A stretch of DNA of 64,000 bases, taken from NCBI GenBank assembly GCA_902702965.1, contig CACRXP010000387.1, positions 506,555 through 570,554 on the forward strand, given 5' to 3'. Shown in pieces: positions 24,440 through 36,978 of this stretch. How positions within the stretch are numbered: position 1 is the stretch's first letter; each line of letters starts with the position of its first letter. The notes under the pieces are model-generated. The model did no database searches. It saw only the letters and a list, made by a program, of their open reading frames with translations, and was not told the DNA's origin. The DNA comes from Spirometra erinaceieuropaei (taxonomy: Eukaryota; Platyhelminthes; Cestoda; Diphyllobothriidea; Diphyllobothriidae). Position numbers and translations under genes: made by a program.

Positions 24440-24878
24440 GGAGATGCACACACGGATACCCTTACCTGGTTTAGCCCGCTGGTCGACGCAGTGGTAAGGA
24501 TCATGTGAAGGCCGCAAGCATCTGTGGAATACGAAGAATACCTACTATACCTATTTTATTGGGTTTTAGTCCGTCACGATTATTTGGGTTTGGCGTTTCA
24601 TTGTACAATTTTGGGTCGTCTGTTGTAGACGGTCTGGTGCATTATCTGCAATGACCTCTGCTCAGAGAGTTGAGAAGCGATCGCTGTAGACACTTAACAT
24701 TTATTTCTTTAATTGTCCCGCTTAATTTCGGTTGCTATATGTCAATGCATCAAAACTATTCTGCTCGAAAACCGAATTTACCAATTGACTATACCTAATC
24801 TGCTATTCCTTTATGCATATATGGGTCCTGCCCGTAAAACTCCTATTACCATCTTTTTCGTAAGACAGGTACCTTTGG

Positions 24879-24879
<1 letters not shown>

Positions 24880-24912
<33 letters not shown>
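24880..24912. repeat. (TG)n microsatellite
   Basis: Sixteen uninterrupted GT units. The frame reading through it is not a gene. Confidence 0.97.
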
Positions 24913-24915
<3 letters not shown>

Positions 24916-25288
24916 GGGTCCTTCACCCGATCGTTGCGGAGGCGGTTACCGTAGTGTGGCCGATAGGCAGGGCCTAGCTTTGGGGAGCCGCTTATGAGAG
25001 TTGGGTGCCACTAGATGGACGCTAGGCGTAGTCTACCCCTGCAAGCGAGTGAGCGACCTACCATGACCATCACTTTCAGCTTTTTGTTTCTTAACAAAGA
25101 TATAAGCTTATAGGGCACTAACATAAAGCACTCCTCATATCGAATTAACGTTTATATCATTGTTGCAAGTCGTAAATGTTTGAGCCTTGGATTATAAGGT
25201 TTGTATTTACTTCAGTCATTTGGACGCTATTAAGGGTCCGTCCCGCAAATATTTACAAAGCATACGCGTGCATGGGCTTTTAAATTTT
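24913..25288. other. no recognisable feature
   Basis: The first 130 bp after the microsatellite are GC-richer and may be a repeat unit. Nothing definite was seen. Confidence 0.35.
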
Positions 25289-25673
25289 CTCAGAAACTAA
25301 TCGCTTACTTGGAGTAGATCAGTCTATTCGAGACTCGGACAGAAATTTGATATGAATATTTGACCGAGGCCCATCACCCACTGCGAAATAACCCCGTAAT
25401 AGTCATAAGCCGCCAACAGGCAGCTAGTAGGATATGCACAGTTAGCACAAGATACCATGTTTCATAACACAGCTACTGCCTAAAAGCCCAGGCAAGTTTT
25501 TTCCGACATTGTGTCACTGCAGGAAGCAGCTGCAAGGGGTTTGGCTCATCAGCGTGTTCCCCAGCATTCCTCGTATGCTTTTCAAGTAGAAACTCCAGTT
25601 TTTAAAGTGCCGCTTCTGAATCTCCTCAGCAATTACTCGCTAACTTGGAACAGGCCAGCCTATTCGAACCTGA
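25289..25673 (+). repeat. weak direct duplication, 336-bp period
   Basis: 25289-25337 and 25625-25673 align at about 75% (CTCAG, TCGCT, ACTTGGA, CTATTCGA shared). The sequence between does not align well. Confidence 0.35.
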
Positions 25674-28585
25674 GTCTGAGTCTACAAGTCTTGCAGACTT
25701 TTAAATAAAACATTTCCTGTTGGTTATGCCGTCTTAAATATCAGACGAACTGTTGTAGTTTTTTATAAAATGTGTAAAACCTAGATGACTTTAATAAATA
25801 ATGTCGTCTCCCTCTGGATAATGCCTTCAAACTATTCGAAACCCGAAGTTTTCCTCGAATATATCAAGTGTGTTGGTCGTTGATTTAGGAAGATCTGGTA
25901 AAAACTGAATTTTTACTGGTAAAGTCGCTACTTAGTGAAGTGACACAATCTAACCTGCTTCTAAATATGTTTATGACGACCAAGAAATCTCGAAACTCAG
26001 CTAGTAGCCTACAACTTAATTTCGACAAAGTAGGAAAATGTCAGTTTTGGTCGCTAGGTTGACATTGAAAAGAAAAAATTGCCAACTAGATCAAAGTTCA
26101 TTCTGCAGTGTAGAATGAAGCAAACTTGTTTGCTTGCACTTCTGACTTAAATTTCCTTTCCTATTTTGCTATCAGAAGAAAATATCCTTGAATTCTACAG
26201 CAAGCAGACACAGAAATTGTGGGTGGACAATTGTAGCACCCTTGCTACTGTTAGCCCGTTCTCCCTAAACATGTCTCAGTATGAATTTTCTGCCTCGTTT
26301 AGATTGCATGTATTGCTGTACTCATAACGTATGTCCTCATGGACGGAAGACGACCGTCTCTTGGTCTCAGATACCACCCCAGCGGTATGCATGGCTCATA
26401 AGAATCCCAGGAGGCCTCACACATCACCAACAACAGTTTCGTTTGTTACACCTACTGGTGTGCTCGTTACGCAGACTTAGAAGTCATCTCGGCAGTCTGG
26501 GAAGCTCTTGGTCAAGCCAATGACACGCTTTCTACCTGTTTGAAGGACCTGCTATCCCTCTCCACCCCCTGGCGAACGTGAATACGTCCAGCCCTCGAGC
26601 TATCGAAATGGCACTGTTGCCAACGGCTAAGTGAATGAATTGCTGGGCCAATAGACGCTGTTTCTTCTCTAGAACTATGTTAGAATGTCTGTCGTTAAAT
26701 ATTTGCGAGACATCCTTTTGTTCAGGAGCAACGTATGTAGATTTACCAATGAAAAACGTCCCAGAACCTGTGTTTTGGTTTTTTTGCACTTGCTCAACTC
26801 ACCCAACCCGACAGCAAGCAATCACGCATCATGTGCAGCCATAACCATCTGCTCACTGCCCACACGCAAGCAACCGTTCATGCATAAAGTTAGACGGACT
26901 CACCAACGAAAACACTGGGTAATTACTTTCTGCATATAACGACGAAATGGCCCTTTCAGACTTAACTGGAGATGTGTGTGGAAGTTGCTTTGTGTGAAGA
27001 AAACTGCCACATGGCTGGGGACACGAAGGCAGTGGAGTGACTCATGACCTTCTCGGCTCGCTCAGTCCATGGGGAAAAACACAAATGTCCTGAGCAAGTT
27101 GGCTAATTTAATGCCGCCGCGTGAAAGCAATTACGAAGGTCATCCGAGCAGAATTCGGGCTGCAAAAATTTTTCCCTCAAATGACTGACTTAACGGCGAC
27201 GGCGATTTTATTTTACAAGATAGACTATATAGGCTAAACCACTAGGACGCTGCTCATTTATTCGTGGGTTTAGACCTCTACAATTGGTTTCAGTTTAAAA
27301 AAACATTAAGTGAGTACTAAGGAATTGATAAAATCTTTGGCGTTTCTTGCAATTCAATTGTTAGGCAAGCGAACATGAGAAGATACGTTGAACTCTCCGA
27401 AAATATGGTTTTTATAATGCTGTTAAACTTTATTAACGTGAAAACTACAATGCTTACCCGGTTTTATGCACATTATTCAAACTCAAGATAGAAGCGATTC
27501 AAATGAAAAAGGTAATCAGGACTGAATGTTAGAGCTATCCGTGTCATCTACGGAATAAGGAGCACTAGGTACCGTTGGTAACATCCCCTATGTATAATGT
27601 GGATAATATAAAACGTGACTAAACCGACAGGTATACAAGATTGAGTTAAGATATAACAAATGCGTGCAATCGGCGCCGAATTTCATGAGGTCCTGACTGA
27701 AGATTTAAATATGCTTTCAAGCAAAAATACTAATTCAAAATGGCCTCGATAAGAACTGCATTGCAGTTAATAAATGCCTACACGATAACTCGTGATGTGG
27801 TGCATTTGGAGACAATTTCGTAAAACATACTCAGGAAAAAAGGTCTCCTTAAACGGCATGCATTTTCACCATATTTGCCGATAACAGTAGAAGTACGATT
27901 ACACCTCATGGTAATAATGCCTTCGCTAATCGCCTCCTCATGTCATTTTACAATAAAGTCCAACTTTTAAATTCTGTTCCCGAGGATAGGATTTATTTTA
28001 ATTCATGAAAGTCTTTAATTCTGGAACTTTGTAGGAATCTCGAAAGATTGTTGGGCAGTAGACTGAGTTTTCGCATATTGCTCTTTTACTATGTCACTCG
28101 AAAACTAACTGCTGTAATAGTTTTGGACTGCTAGACAGCCATTATATAGCAATAGAATGACAAAAACAGATTTATTTGAAGGGTCTACGTAGCATTTAGC
28201 TCATAAAAATTTGGGAACATGTAGGACTGTAGAATATCTTTCAAGACGTAGATGCGAGCGGAGACTTTAAGACCGAAATATTTTTTTTCAGGTACTAACT
28301 TTAATAAAACGTATCTGGCCGAAATAAGAATAATTAATGACAATTTAATCATACACTGCGAATAATATCAACACAGGCGGTTAAAAACCTGGCGAAACAG
28401 AAGTTGGCACTTGTCACCTATATTTTAACTTGAAATTATTCAAAGTTGAAACCCTGCTTGAGTAATGTCTTCTCTCGAACGCGTGTATAAGGGGTCCGGT
28501 CAATTTTTTATGACTTTGGGCGCCAAATATAGGACTGCGTTCTCAGTTTGCCACTTCTGTATTGAAACCAGCTAGTTGGCGACTG
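25674..28585. other. no recognisable feature
   Basis: About 2.9 kb. The open frames at 26281-26523, 26532-26789 and 26685-26939 (up to 85 codons) overlap on opposite strands and show no domain. A small hairpin, GCAAACTTGTTTGC, is present near 26120. Confidence 0.45.
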
Positions 28586-29370
28586 ACGGTTCGACTGTCA
28601 CAAGAAGCGACGTCGACAGCTTGACCTCCGGAATGGGGGCAGTATCGGCAACTTGCTTGTGAGTAAGTTTATAGTGAGGCGGACATTCTCAGCATCAGTC
28701 GCACCATCCACTTTCTCTATCACCTAACTCCGATGACAAACCAATGGTAAGACGACCATAGGTTAATTTGGGTGAAATGGTTGACGGCACTTGGCAATCC
28801 TGTCAGACATCTGACACACGACATAGTTCCACTGAAAGTATCAGGCTTTCAGGAGGACGGTTCGAATGTTGCATGCCTGTGAGCGCCATAAAGGGTCACA
28901 GTTTGACTCTCAAGCATGAGGAGGGCCGAGTTAATCCACCAGTTGTCAACCTGCATGCCACACAGCTTAGCGTACAGAAATAGATTCAAACAGTTCAGAT
29001 TGATAATATTGAGGAATGCTCTGATTTGCCCTCCAGTGTCGGTCTTTGTCTCCCCTCTCTCATGCACCAGTCGACTAAACGAGCCTGTCGCTCATTTTGT
29101 CGTAGGATTGGGCGCAGTGACTGACGCGCCGTGAAGGTCTGCATATTGTGCATGGAGGTAGTTATGACCAGCGCAAGCTCTGCGCTGCCCGATAAACGCG
29201 TGCTGTGGGGCAGTCTGATCCCCGTTTTGGTCCGGCTCATCTGCAGCGCTGCCCGTTTCAGGGACCAACAGCCCATTATGGGGGCCTCCAACCAGTACGT
29301 AAGCAGTTGCTGGTCCCTAAATCGAAAAGCTCATTGCGACAGGAATGGCGGAGGCCCCAGAAGTCATTGC
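28586..29370 (+). repeat. repeat family R copy (R7)
   Basis: Starts GGTTCGACTGTCAC exactly as R3 does. The 5' module is diverged. The 3' module at about 28915-28975 (AGGGCCGAGTTAATCC, CAGTTGTCAACCTGCATGCC, CTTAGCGTACAG) and the following CTCCCCTCTCTCATGCACCAGTC and GGGCGCAGTGACTGACG blocks match R3 and R8. The end is uncertain. Overlapping frames up to 103 codons are shadows. Confidence 0.5.
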
Positions 29371-31429
29371 TCTGTATGTAGAACCGCTAGCATTTCCATA
29401 CTGCAAAATACAGTAAACTATGAGTTTTATGAAGCTGCCTAGCACACTGAGACAGGGCCTTTGTATCACGATTGGTTTTTTAGTCTACTGAGGCAGATAA
29501 AGTGGGTGACATTATAAACAATGAGATTTTGAGCTATTTACTTTCTTAATCACGGTGTTTAGGCAGAGTTGGCCAGCTGTCTTTTTTTCAGATGGGTGAC
29601 TAATGCAGGCTTTGCATATAATCGGGGATTGCGAGTTTCCTGTCTGAAAAATCCGTACTTGATTTTGCAGACAGTAGAAAAGGAGCCATACTAGTGCATT
29701 TGTATTACACAGAAAAAGTCGTCTATTTGCAGACAATTAATGCATACTGTTTTAATTCTGATTCGCCTCTTAGATTTTTCAAAAAACCTTTCTAATCTTA
29801 CGACGGTTAGATATGAGCTTGAGGCTTCACAAATACCAATAAGTGGCCAGGCCTGCGTCCTATGTACAATAATTAATCCTATATTATTTTCATACCCTCG
29901 CTTTTACAGACTTGATCTATATATGCTGCAGCCCTCTTTCTTACTCATTAACCCAAGGGCGCTTGTAGAGAAAAAAGCAAAGTTCACAAAAGTAGTCGAC
30001 CGGACTTATTATTTCTAGTCTGCCCTGCTGCTCTTAAAGCTATCCGTTGCTATAGGACGTCAGGACGAAAACAAAACACATTCTTCGAACGCGGATTCTA
30101 CTGAATAATTTCAAGTGCAGAGCTCCATAATTAATGACTGTCCTGGTGTTGCACACAATGAATGGATATTTTGCGCAAAAGACGGGGCCGAAAATACTTT
30201 TTAGAGGTAGGAAAAATGAGGAAGTTTGAGTCGATTCTATCCGAATTAGGAATGACAACAGCCGAAAAAATTAGAAAGCAACTCCTCTGGGTGACAGCGG
30301 AAACAAGAATGTAAGATTGGCAAACAACACCAAACCCTCTTCTCGAAAGTTAGTTGGTGAGCCAGTGCGACTCAAAAAATGTCAGTAAAGGCAAACAGAA
30401 TGTTCTAAACAATAAGTAGACATCAGAAGTATGTAAAATCGACAGGACAGTAAGTGGGAGCAAAAGTAAGACTGCATTTTTTAAAGAAAAAGTGCAGTGA
30501 AGCGAAATAACTCCTCCATGCACAAGAGAATGGGAAATAGACTTCCTTGTCAAAATACCCCAACACACCCACGCAGATTATGCTCGTTGCACAGGGACTT
30601 ATCGCAAGCCACAATTTTTGAGTAGGGGCTGTCGTAGTATTGGTAGATCGGTCCTTATTTTGACGATAGAAAAAGCGCCGTAATCAGCCCAAATTCCTTT
30701 ATGGCTTGCCAACACTTGTAATGAGATGGCGGAACTAAAACGTAGGCCTGTTAACGTCATTACCTGTAGTGCGAGATACACAGCAGTCTGAAAGCCGCCG
30801 TCTCTCTCTCTCAAATGTTATCCATAAAACAGCGTCCTACGTACTGCGGTACATAAAAAGGAAGTACTTCTACTTGCTTCCATATTTTGTGCTCCCACGT
30901 TAGCCACCACGCAGCAACTTTCATCCCTTTCCATCAACACAAACTATTTGATTATGTCCTCTAAGATTATTTGGCTTTCCTTAACAGCACGGGGATATGA
31001 TTTTATTGACTGCCCTTTCCAGTTCGTGATCTGTGTTTTCGTTATCATATCGGTAATAATCGGCTTTCTATCCAAATTCATCATTTCGGTGGAAAGTTGA
31101 AATCGCTGTCATTCGACTCCTCTACTTTAACGCACTGAGATCAGTCAGAGACGTTGGAAGCCGAAAAGTGTTTTCGCTACATCGAGGATACATATCACAA
31201 ATTTAAACAGTGGGCCTACTGATTATGGTGTCCTACCAACATCAGATATCATTGAAAGTTGTTTCGGACAAATAATCATTTTCAAAACACAGATTTTGGA
31301 AGTCGCGTGTCTATTTGTATAGCAGGAATACTTTATCAAAATCATCGAGTAAATCGGTTTGACTCTGTAATTTCAGGAAGATCTCTTGCAAAAGGCATGA
31401 CTGTAGATAGATGGTTGACCCCTTGATCT
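29371..31429. other. no recognisable feature
   Basis: Short frames only (92 codons or fewer). A TC-rich run (CTCTCTCTCTC) is at about 30799-30811. Nothing else was identified. Confidence 0.45.
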
Positions 31430-31720
31430 TGTCACCTTCAGTACTCTCGTTTATATCTCTGTTGATCACATTTTGACCAACCACCTCATGTTTTTGTGTT
31501 AAAATAGAACTCCATGTCAGGTTCAGGTTATTCTACGTTATTGGTCTTCCGAAAACTTATTCCACCTCTAAGCGTGCATTGTTAACCAAACCCGAGATAA
31601 AGCTTAGGGTTCGCAACACGTCTGCACAAAACATTTGTCCACTTCAGACTTGCATATCTTATAGTGTCTCCGCTTTCCTTGGAGAACCGAATATTGATTC
31701 ATGCTCTAGCCGTCTTACAA
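31430..31720 (+). pseudogene. CR1-like LINE fragment A (end of endonuclease)
   Basis: It aligns with 33080-33390 of the larger LINE fragment downstream, in the same orientation. Shared blocks are GATCTTGTC, CACATT.TGACCAACC and GGTCTTCCGAAAA. Bases 31563-31662 are identical to 33229-33328, while the sequence on either side has diverged by about 25-35%. It encodes the worn end of the endonuclease module. FB1 lies 44 bp downstream. Confidence 0.7.
31563..31662 (+). repeat. 100-bp perfect repeat, copy 1
   Basis: Identical base for base to 33229-33328, 1666 bp away, although the flanks are strongly diverged. Confidence 0.9.
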
Positions 31721-31763
31721 CGTTCAAAGGGTTGTGTCGATGACACTGATTTACAACAACTTA

Positions 31764-32758
31764 CAGTGCGTGACCTATCTCATGAAATGTTGGCTGAATT
31801 TCCGAAATGCGTTTTTGATTTGGAAGGATTACTTGGTCGCGGTTGTAATACTGATTATCCTAAGACATACTCTTACAACATTTCGGATTTGGCAGGATGT
31901 CGGCTTTTAAATGCACTTCTTTTCAATCTCCTGTAAAAGTCGTGCCCGGTAAAAAATGACTACTTAAGTAGCATGCATTTTTCCCATTGATTTTCGATGG
32001 TCTTGGAAATTCAAATATATTTTATGAAAACCACAAACAAAAATGCGCTTTATTTTGGTCAATCGATAGAGAATCACGTCTTCTTTATATTTTATACTTA
32101 AGGAAGAATTATAATAAGGTTTTAAAAAAGTTTCTAATTATGTGACTTTTTAAGACCGCGAAATGTTCATTCACATAGCATCGTACCTGGCCGTTTACCA
32201 CTGCCCCTCATGAAATGTACAACATGGTCCGCAGCCATTGCAAAATTTTATGGACTCTGTATGATATCTCTTTAATGGTATAGAAAAATATGGGATTTTC
32301 TTTAAGCGGAACGCATGCACCTTGCAGAGGGAACTCACTAAGCGCTAATACAACGAATAATCAGGCCCCAAATTATTCGGCAATTAGAAAACATCTTTAA
32401 AACCTAATTATACTCCTTCCTTAAGTATAAAATATAAAGAAGACGTAATTTTCTATTGATTAACTAAAAGAAAGCATATTGTTGTTTATGGTTTCTATAA
32501 AATATATTTGAATTTGCAAGACCGTCGAAAATCAATGAGAAAAATGCATGCTACTTAAGTGGTCATTTTTTACCGAGTACGCTTTCTACAGGAGATTGAA
32601 GAGAAATGCATCTGAAAGCCGACATCCTGCCGAGTTTAAAATGTCATAAGAGTATGCCGCAAGATACTCAGTATTACAACCGCGACTAAGTAATCCATCC
32701 TAATCGAAAACGCATTTTAGAATTTCGGCCAACATTTCATGAGATAGGTCACGCACTG
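31764..32758. mobile_element. FB1: palindromic non-autonomous DNA transposon, 995 bp
   Basis: Two inverted arms of 378 bp (31764-32141 and 32381-32758) flank a 239-bp centre. Both ends read CAGTGCGTGACCTATCTCAT inwards, and both are flanked by TA (31762-31763 and 32759-32760). The arms are about 90% identical to each other, the best match in the family, so this is probably the youngest copy. The TA duplication and CAGT termini fit Tc1/mariner-type elements. The 90-codon frame at 31664-31936 runs into the left arm and is not a gene. No transposase is present. Confidence 0.88.
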
Positions 32759-32769
32759 TACTCCTCCGT

Positions 32770-35206
32770 CTTTCTGCTGCTTGCGAGAGGATGGAAAACC
32801 TTTATCTTGTGACAGTTGGAGGCGTTACTATTTTTGCTAATCAAAATTATTCCGCTGATTTAATAGACGTCATAGCTGTTCTTTGCAAGCCCCGTTTGTT
32901 GAGTACCTTTAAGAGCATTATCTTTGTTGGTATTTACATTTCCCCTCTACTTGCGAAGGTGCTGGAGCCAATTTTTCAATTGTCTTTCATATAAACTTGC
33001 TATATTGTTCTGCGAATATCTTAGTCTTCTATGCGGCCACTTTGGTCGCGTAGATTTACGCCCCCTCACACTTGTAGGCTTTGATGATCTTGTCTCTTTC
33101 AATACTGGCGCTAATTTCCCCCTTGGTCACATTCTGACCAACCCCAGCAAGCTTTCTTGTGTTAAAAATAGGGCTCCATTGTTAGGTTCTGACCATTCTT
33201 CTTTAGTAGGTCTTCCGAAAATCTATTGCACCTCTAAGCGTGCATTGTTAACCAAACCCGAGATAAAGCTTAGGGTTCGCAACACGTCTGCACAAAACAT
33301 TTGTCCACTTCAGACTTGCATATCTTATGCTATTCCCGCTTTTCTTAAAAAATCGGACATCGTTCTTCCAATCCTACAGCGTTTTTAAGTGAAAGTTTTG
33401 GTATTTGCGGTCCTCGTGATACTGCTATGGTATGACAGAATAAAATTTTTTCCCCATCTGAAATTCCTAAGACGCGAACGGGAACTCCTCTACAAGCTAG
33501 ACTTACGTTACAGCCTTCAAGGACGTTACCATCTTGATAAAAAAGAATGCCAGACTATATGATTTGTTTGTTTGTCAGCTATTTGCCTCTGCTTCCTCCT
33601 CTTCCTTTCCTTGTTTCTCTGTTGAAATTTAGGAGAATCTTAAACGTCTTACTGGCCATAGTAGCACACTGGTACACGTGGATGCTGACTTGGACTCCTT
33701 AAACAAAAATTCTCTCTTTAGTCACAATGACTCCAATCTTTCTACAAATGTCATTCCCCTACCACCATGTGCCTTTCAACCCGTGTCTGTGATAACGGTA
33801 GAGAAACACCTTAAGAAGATTCGTGGATCAGCAGCTGACGGACCGAATGTTGTCTCAACTTTTCTTCTCAAATCTTGTTGTTCTCAAATAGCCCCTATTT
33901 TAAAGCACCTCATCAACATGTCTTTCATGCAGTTCAAGATTCCTGACGCCTGGTCTACTGTGAAAGTCAATCCTATCCTTAACAAAACCGATATTTTGGT
34001 CCTAAATCTTTTCGTCCAATTATCTGCTCTTCCGTTCTACTAAAGCTTGTTGAAATAGTTGCTCTGGATATTATAAAACCATTCTCTTCTAGTTTTCGCG
34101 GTACTTTACAATTGGCATATAAAGCCAAGCGTAGTACCTTAGATGCTGCTGTTCTTATGGGCCACCCTGCCGTAAAAGAATTAGACAAGGGTTGCCGCGG
34201 GCACGCATGAGATTTTCTTGACTATTCCTCCGCCTTTAATACCGCCCCGCATCCTCCTCTTCTCATCAAAACATCCGAGTGTGGCTTTCCAGTCTGAGTT
34301 GTCTCCTGGCTCGACTATTAATTTGCTTCCCGCACTCAGTTCAATCCGGCAAGCGGAAATCTACAGTCCTTCCCAATGACTGTGGAGTGCTTCAAGGTTA
34401 CATGTAATGCCCTCAAATCTTCCCCCTCCACATTGCTGATCTATGATTTCCAAAAGGCTGTCAGTTAATTACGTGTGTTGACAGTGTGGTTGTTGGTCAC
34501 CCCCTCAAAAGTCAGACACATCTCCAGTCTCTGAAGGATGTTCTCGACCATGTCTCAGTATGGTTGCAGGAAAATGGTCTCCTGATAAACAATGTAAATC
34601 AGTTCAGTTTATTTTCTGACTGTAGCCTTCTCCTTGTCCTGAATCCTTCGATGTCCTTCCTAACGATGTAGCCTTTTTCAGACACCTTGGGGAAACTTTG
34701 TCATCAAATCTTCTATTTTCCCTATATACTGAGTCACTTTTCGCAAAAGTTCGCAGACTTCTTTGTTACGTTCGTCGTTTACGTTCCTGCTACAAGCCTC
34801 ACCCCTTATTCTGGCGATTTTAGATGCCTGCATTCCTCTTATTATTTATTGTGCTCTTGTCATTTTTCTTGTTTTACTCGAAAAAGATCTGTTAATTTTA
34901 AGACGATTCTTCCGAACGCTCTCTTCCGCTGGTGGTGTTTCTTAAGTCATTTTTGTTGTTATCATCCTGTAAATGCATTTCAAAACGGTCAGGCGGTTTG
35001 CTGCTGGAATTTTGGATGCCGCTGCGCATCCCCTGCATTGGGAACTAATCTCTGCACAGTCTTCCCGCCCCCATACACTGTGGCTTTTGACTTATCTCTT
35101 GTCGAACATAGGCATATCAACATTCTGTATTGCTTTTCGCGGCGCGCGATCTTTGTGTGAAGAGGCAGGTATACAGAAGTTAAGACTCGAACTGTTCCCA
35201 CAGTAG
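32770..35206 (+). pseudogene. CR1-like LINE fragment B: endonuclease, reverse transcriptase and C-terminal part
   Basis: The endonuclease end (about 32790-33390) includes VGIYISPLL, GFDDLVSFNTGANF, HILTNPSKLSC and the SDHSSL motif. The RT follows (33670-34680): VEKHLKKIRGSAADGPN, LINMSFMQFKIPDAWS, then, after a frame change near 34010, LQLAYKAKRSTLDAAVL and LDYSSAFNTAP (motif A, Asp kept). The catalytic YxDD reads CVDS (34474-34485), so the enzyme is dead. VSVWLQENGLLINN and the post-RT region with VRRLR and ACIPLIIYCALVI follow. Stops and frame changes are frequent. In the family it moves by target-primed reverse transcription. Assignment to CR1/Jockey-like rather than RTE rests on motif style and is moderately sure. 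Confidence 0.8.
33229..33328 (+). repeat. 100-bp perfect repeat, copy 2
   Basis: Partner of 31563-31662. It lies inside the endonuclease end of LINE fragment B, just after SDHSSL. Confidence 0.9.
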
Positions 35207-35825
35207 TTGTCCACTTTTGTGCAAAACTTCTTGATTCTTGAGTAATTTATTAACTTATTTTCTGTCCACAGTGTGTGGAGCCCATTTTTGCCGAAAACGT
35301 TGAATTCATAATTTCAAAAAAACAAATTTCGCTTTCTTTGTCTCTCAAGAGCAGGCAGGCCTACGCTGGAGAAGCAATTTAATGCCCATTGAATAATGTT
35401 TGGTTCGACGACCAAGTTATTGGAATCGCGAACGCAAGACTGTCAAACTCTGGTTGTATAACTCCTAGACGTTTGCTTTACGTAGATAGAATACAGCCAC
35501 CAATGAACCAGCAGCGAATATATTTGCTGCCTGTCAATTTGTAAAACTGTATGATAAATACAAATCTTCATAATTATCAAAGCATTGCAATTTATAAAAT
35601 GAAGTTCTGAGTTTGTGGTTCTGGTGCTATGTAGTGTTTCTAAAAATAAATCCTCTATTATGACTTCAAACAATGGACACGCTCGACAGAATCGGTGTTC
35701 AAGTGCACTGAGGTATGAAATGGCTGATCACATAACTCGATGTAGTGCATTGTCCGTTAACTGAATTTTTCTTAGTCTCAGCGCTTTTTGCTTGCTGTAG
35801 ATTACGGCATAGTAGTAGTAAACTA
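35207..35825. other. LINE 3' flank, nothing recognised
   Basis: May include the 3' untranslated part of the CR1-like LINE. Only a 76-codon frame on the minus strand, without domain. Confidence 0.35.
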
Positions 35826-36188
35826 CAGTAGGTGGTCTAACTCATGAAATGTCAACCGAAATTGTGAAATGCGTTTTCGTTTCAAAAAGAATATTTAAGT
35901 AGGGTTGTAAAGTTGATCATCATTCAGGTTAACTCTATAATAATTCACTTACCTCAGGATCCCGACTTTCGAATGAAATCATATCCGGCTAAATGCAAAA
36001 AGCACACTTATGCTACTTGTGTAGCATGCATTTTCTTATTGATTTTCGATTCCCTTAAACATTTTATTATATTTCATGGATAACATGCATGAAAATATTC
36101 ATTCTTTTACTTATCCGGTAGAAAACTAAGTCTACTACCAATTTTATACTCAAAGGAAGGGTATAATTCGGTTTTCGAAGACTTTTTG

Positions 36189-36978
36189 GGTAACAATCGG
36201 GAGATGGCACCCAAAAAATCCACCTAACCAAAGCAGCCTGTCTTACGTGACGGGTGGTAATAGGGGTTTTATGGGTGGTGGCTGGTCGGGATGTAGGATA
36301 CTGGCCGACAGAAAGCCTTATTTGAACAGGCGAATGATCGAAGTTGGCCCGCTCTCCGTTCCGTTATTGCAAAATGGGTCGCCAAAGGCAATATAGTGGT
36401 AACAGACGAGTGGAAGGCGTAAAATCCTCTTCCCTCAGAAGGTTATCTACATTTCTCTGTTAACCACTCAAAGAACTTCAAGGTCCCTACCACCAGACGG
36501 CACACCAATGCCATTGAGGCATACTGGGGTAGACTGAAAAGGAAACTCCACGAGGGAGACCCTGTATGTGGTCGAGCTTTGTGGGCTCACATAGACGAAG
36601 TACAGTATCGTCTTTGGTTTGGCCTCAATGCCATGTCTTTGACAGATGCCTGGGAACTGTTCCTGTCCCATGTTATGCAGACTTATCGTATTTAAAATTG
36701 TTTTTGTTTTGTAATAAACTGCCATAATGCGAATGTATGCCGTATATTCAGGTGTACGTGTGTAACGATGGGGAAGGTTGGGTAACAGCGACCATCGCCC
36801 ATGTAACCTCCTGCGATGTTCGTTCGGCCAGCCCATGTTAGGCCGTCGGGGAAAGTCCATGTAGTGCGTGAAATTAGGCCTACAACCGCTGATATAGCCT
36901 GAAGGCGTTTGAGTCCACTGTTAAAGGTATTATTCCTAGGTAACCGATTTTTTTGTGTGCCATCTCCCGATTGTTACC
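36189..36978 (+). mobile_element. Merlin (IS1595/IS1016-like) DNA transposon, complete ends, 790 bp
   Basis: Terminal inverted repeats: the left end reads GGTAACAATCGGGAGATGGC from 36189, and the right end gives the same 20 bases on the minus strand ending at 36978. The match continues for about 10 more bases (AC/CCAAAAAA). The flanks carry a perfect 8-bp direct repeat, ACTTTTTG, at 36181-36188 and 36979-36986. Merlin elements are known for 8-9 bp target duplications and an IS1016-type transposase. The element is shorter than the usual full length, consistent with a deleted N-terminal part of the transposase gene. It sits in the centre of FB2. Confidence 0.9.
36251..36695 (+). pseudogene. Merlin/ISXO2-like DDE transposase, C-terminal remnant
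   Basis: From 36312 the frame runs KALFEQANDRSWPALRSVIA, then VVTDEWKA, NHSKNFKVPTTRRHTNAIEA, YWGRLKRKLHEGD, LWAHIDEVQYRLWFGLNA and stops at 36693-36695. This matches the ISXO2-like (IS1595) transposase domain. The Asp of TDEW (36405-36407) and the Glu of AIEAYWG (36516-36518) are the second and third catalytic acids. A TAA at 36420-36422 replaces the usual Tyr after EWKA. In another frame, 36251-36310 gives RVVIGVLWVV, the strand before the first helix, so a frameshift lies near 36311. The first catalytic Asp is absent, so no active enzyme can be made. Confidence 0.88.

Noticed and set aside
24367..24440. tRNA-Leu/Ser-like GGTAGCCGAGTGG on the minus strand
   Set aside because: A-box-like only; no B box at the right distance. 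Reported as a hairpin instead.
24713..24997. 94-codon frame across the microsatellite
   Set aside because: Kept open by the (GT)n run (Val-Cys repeats); no domain on either side.
31664..31936. 90-codon plus-strand frame
   Set aside because: Runs from LINE fragment A across the TA boundary into the arm of FB1, so it is a chance fusion.
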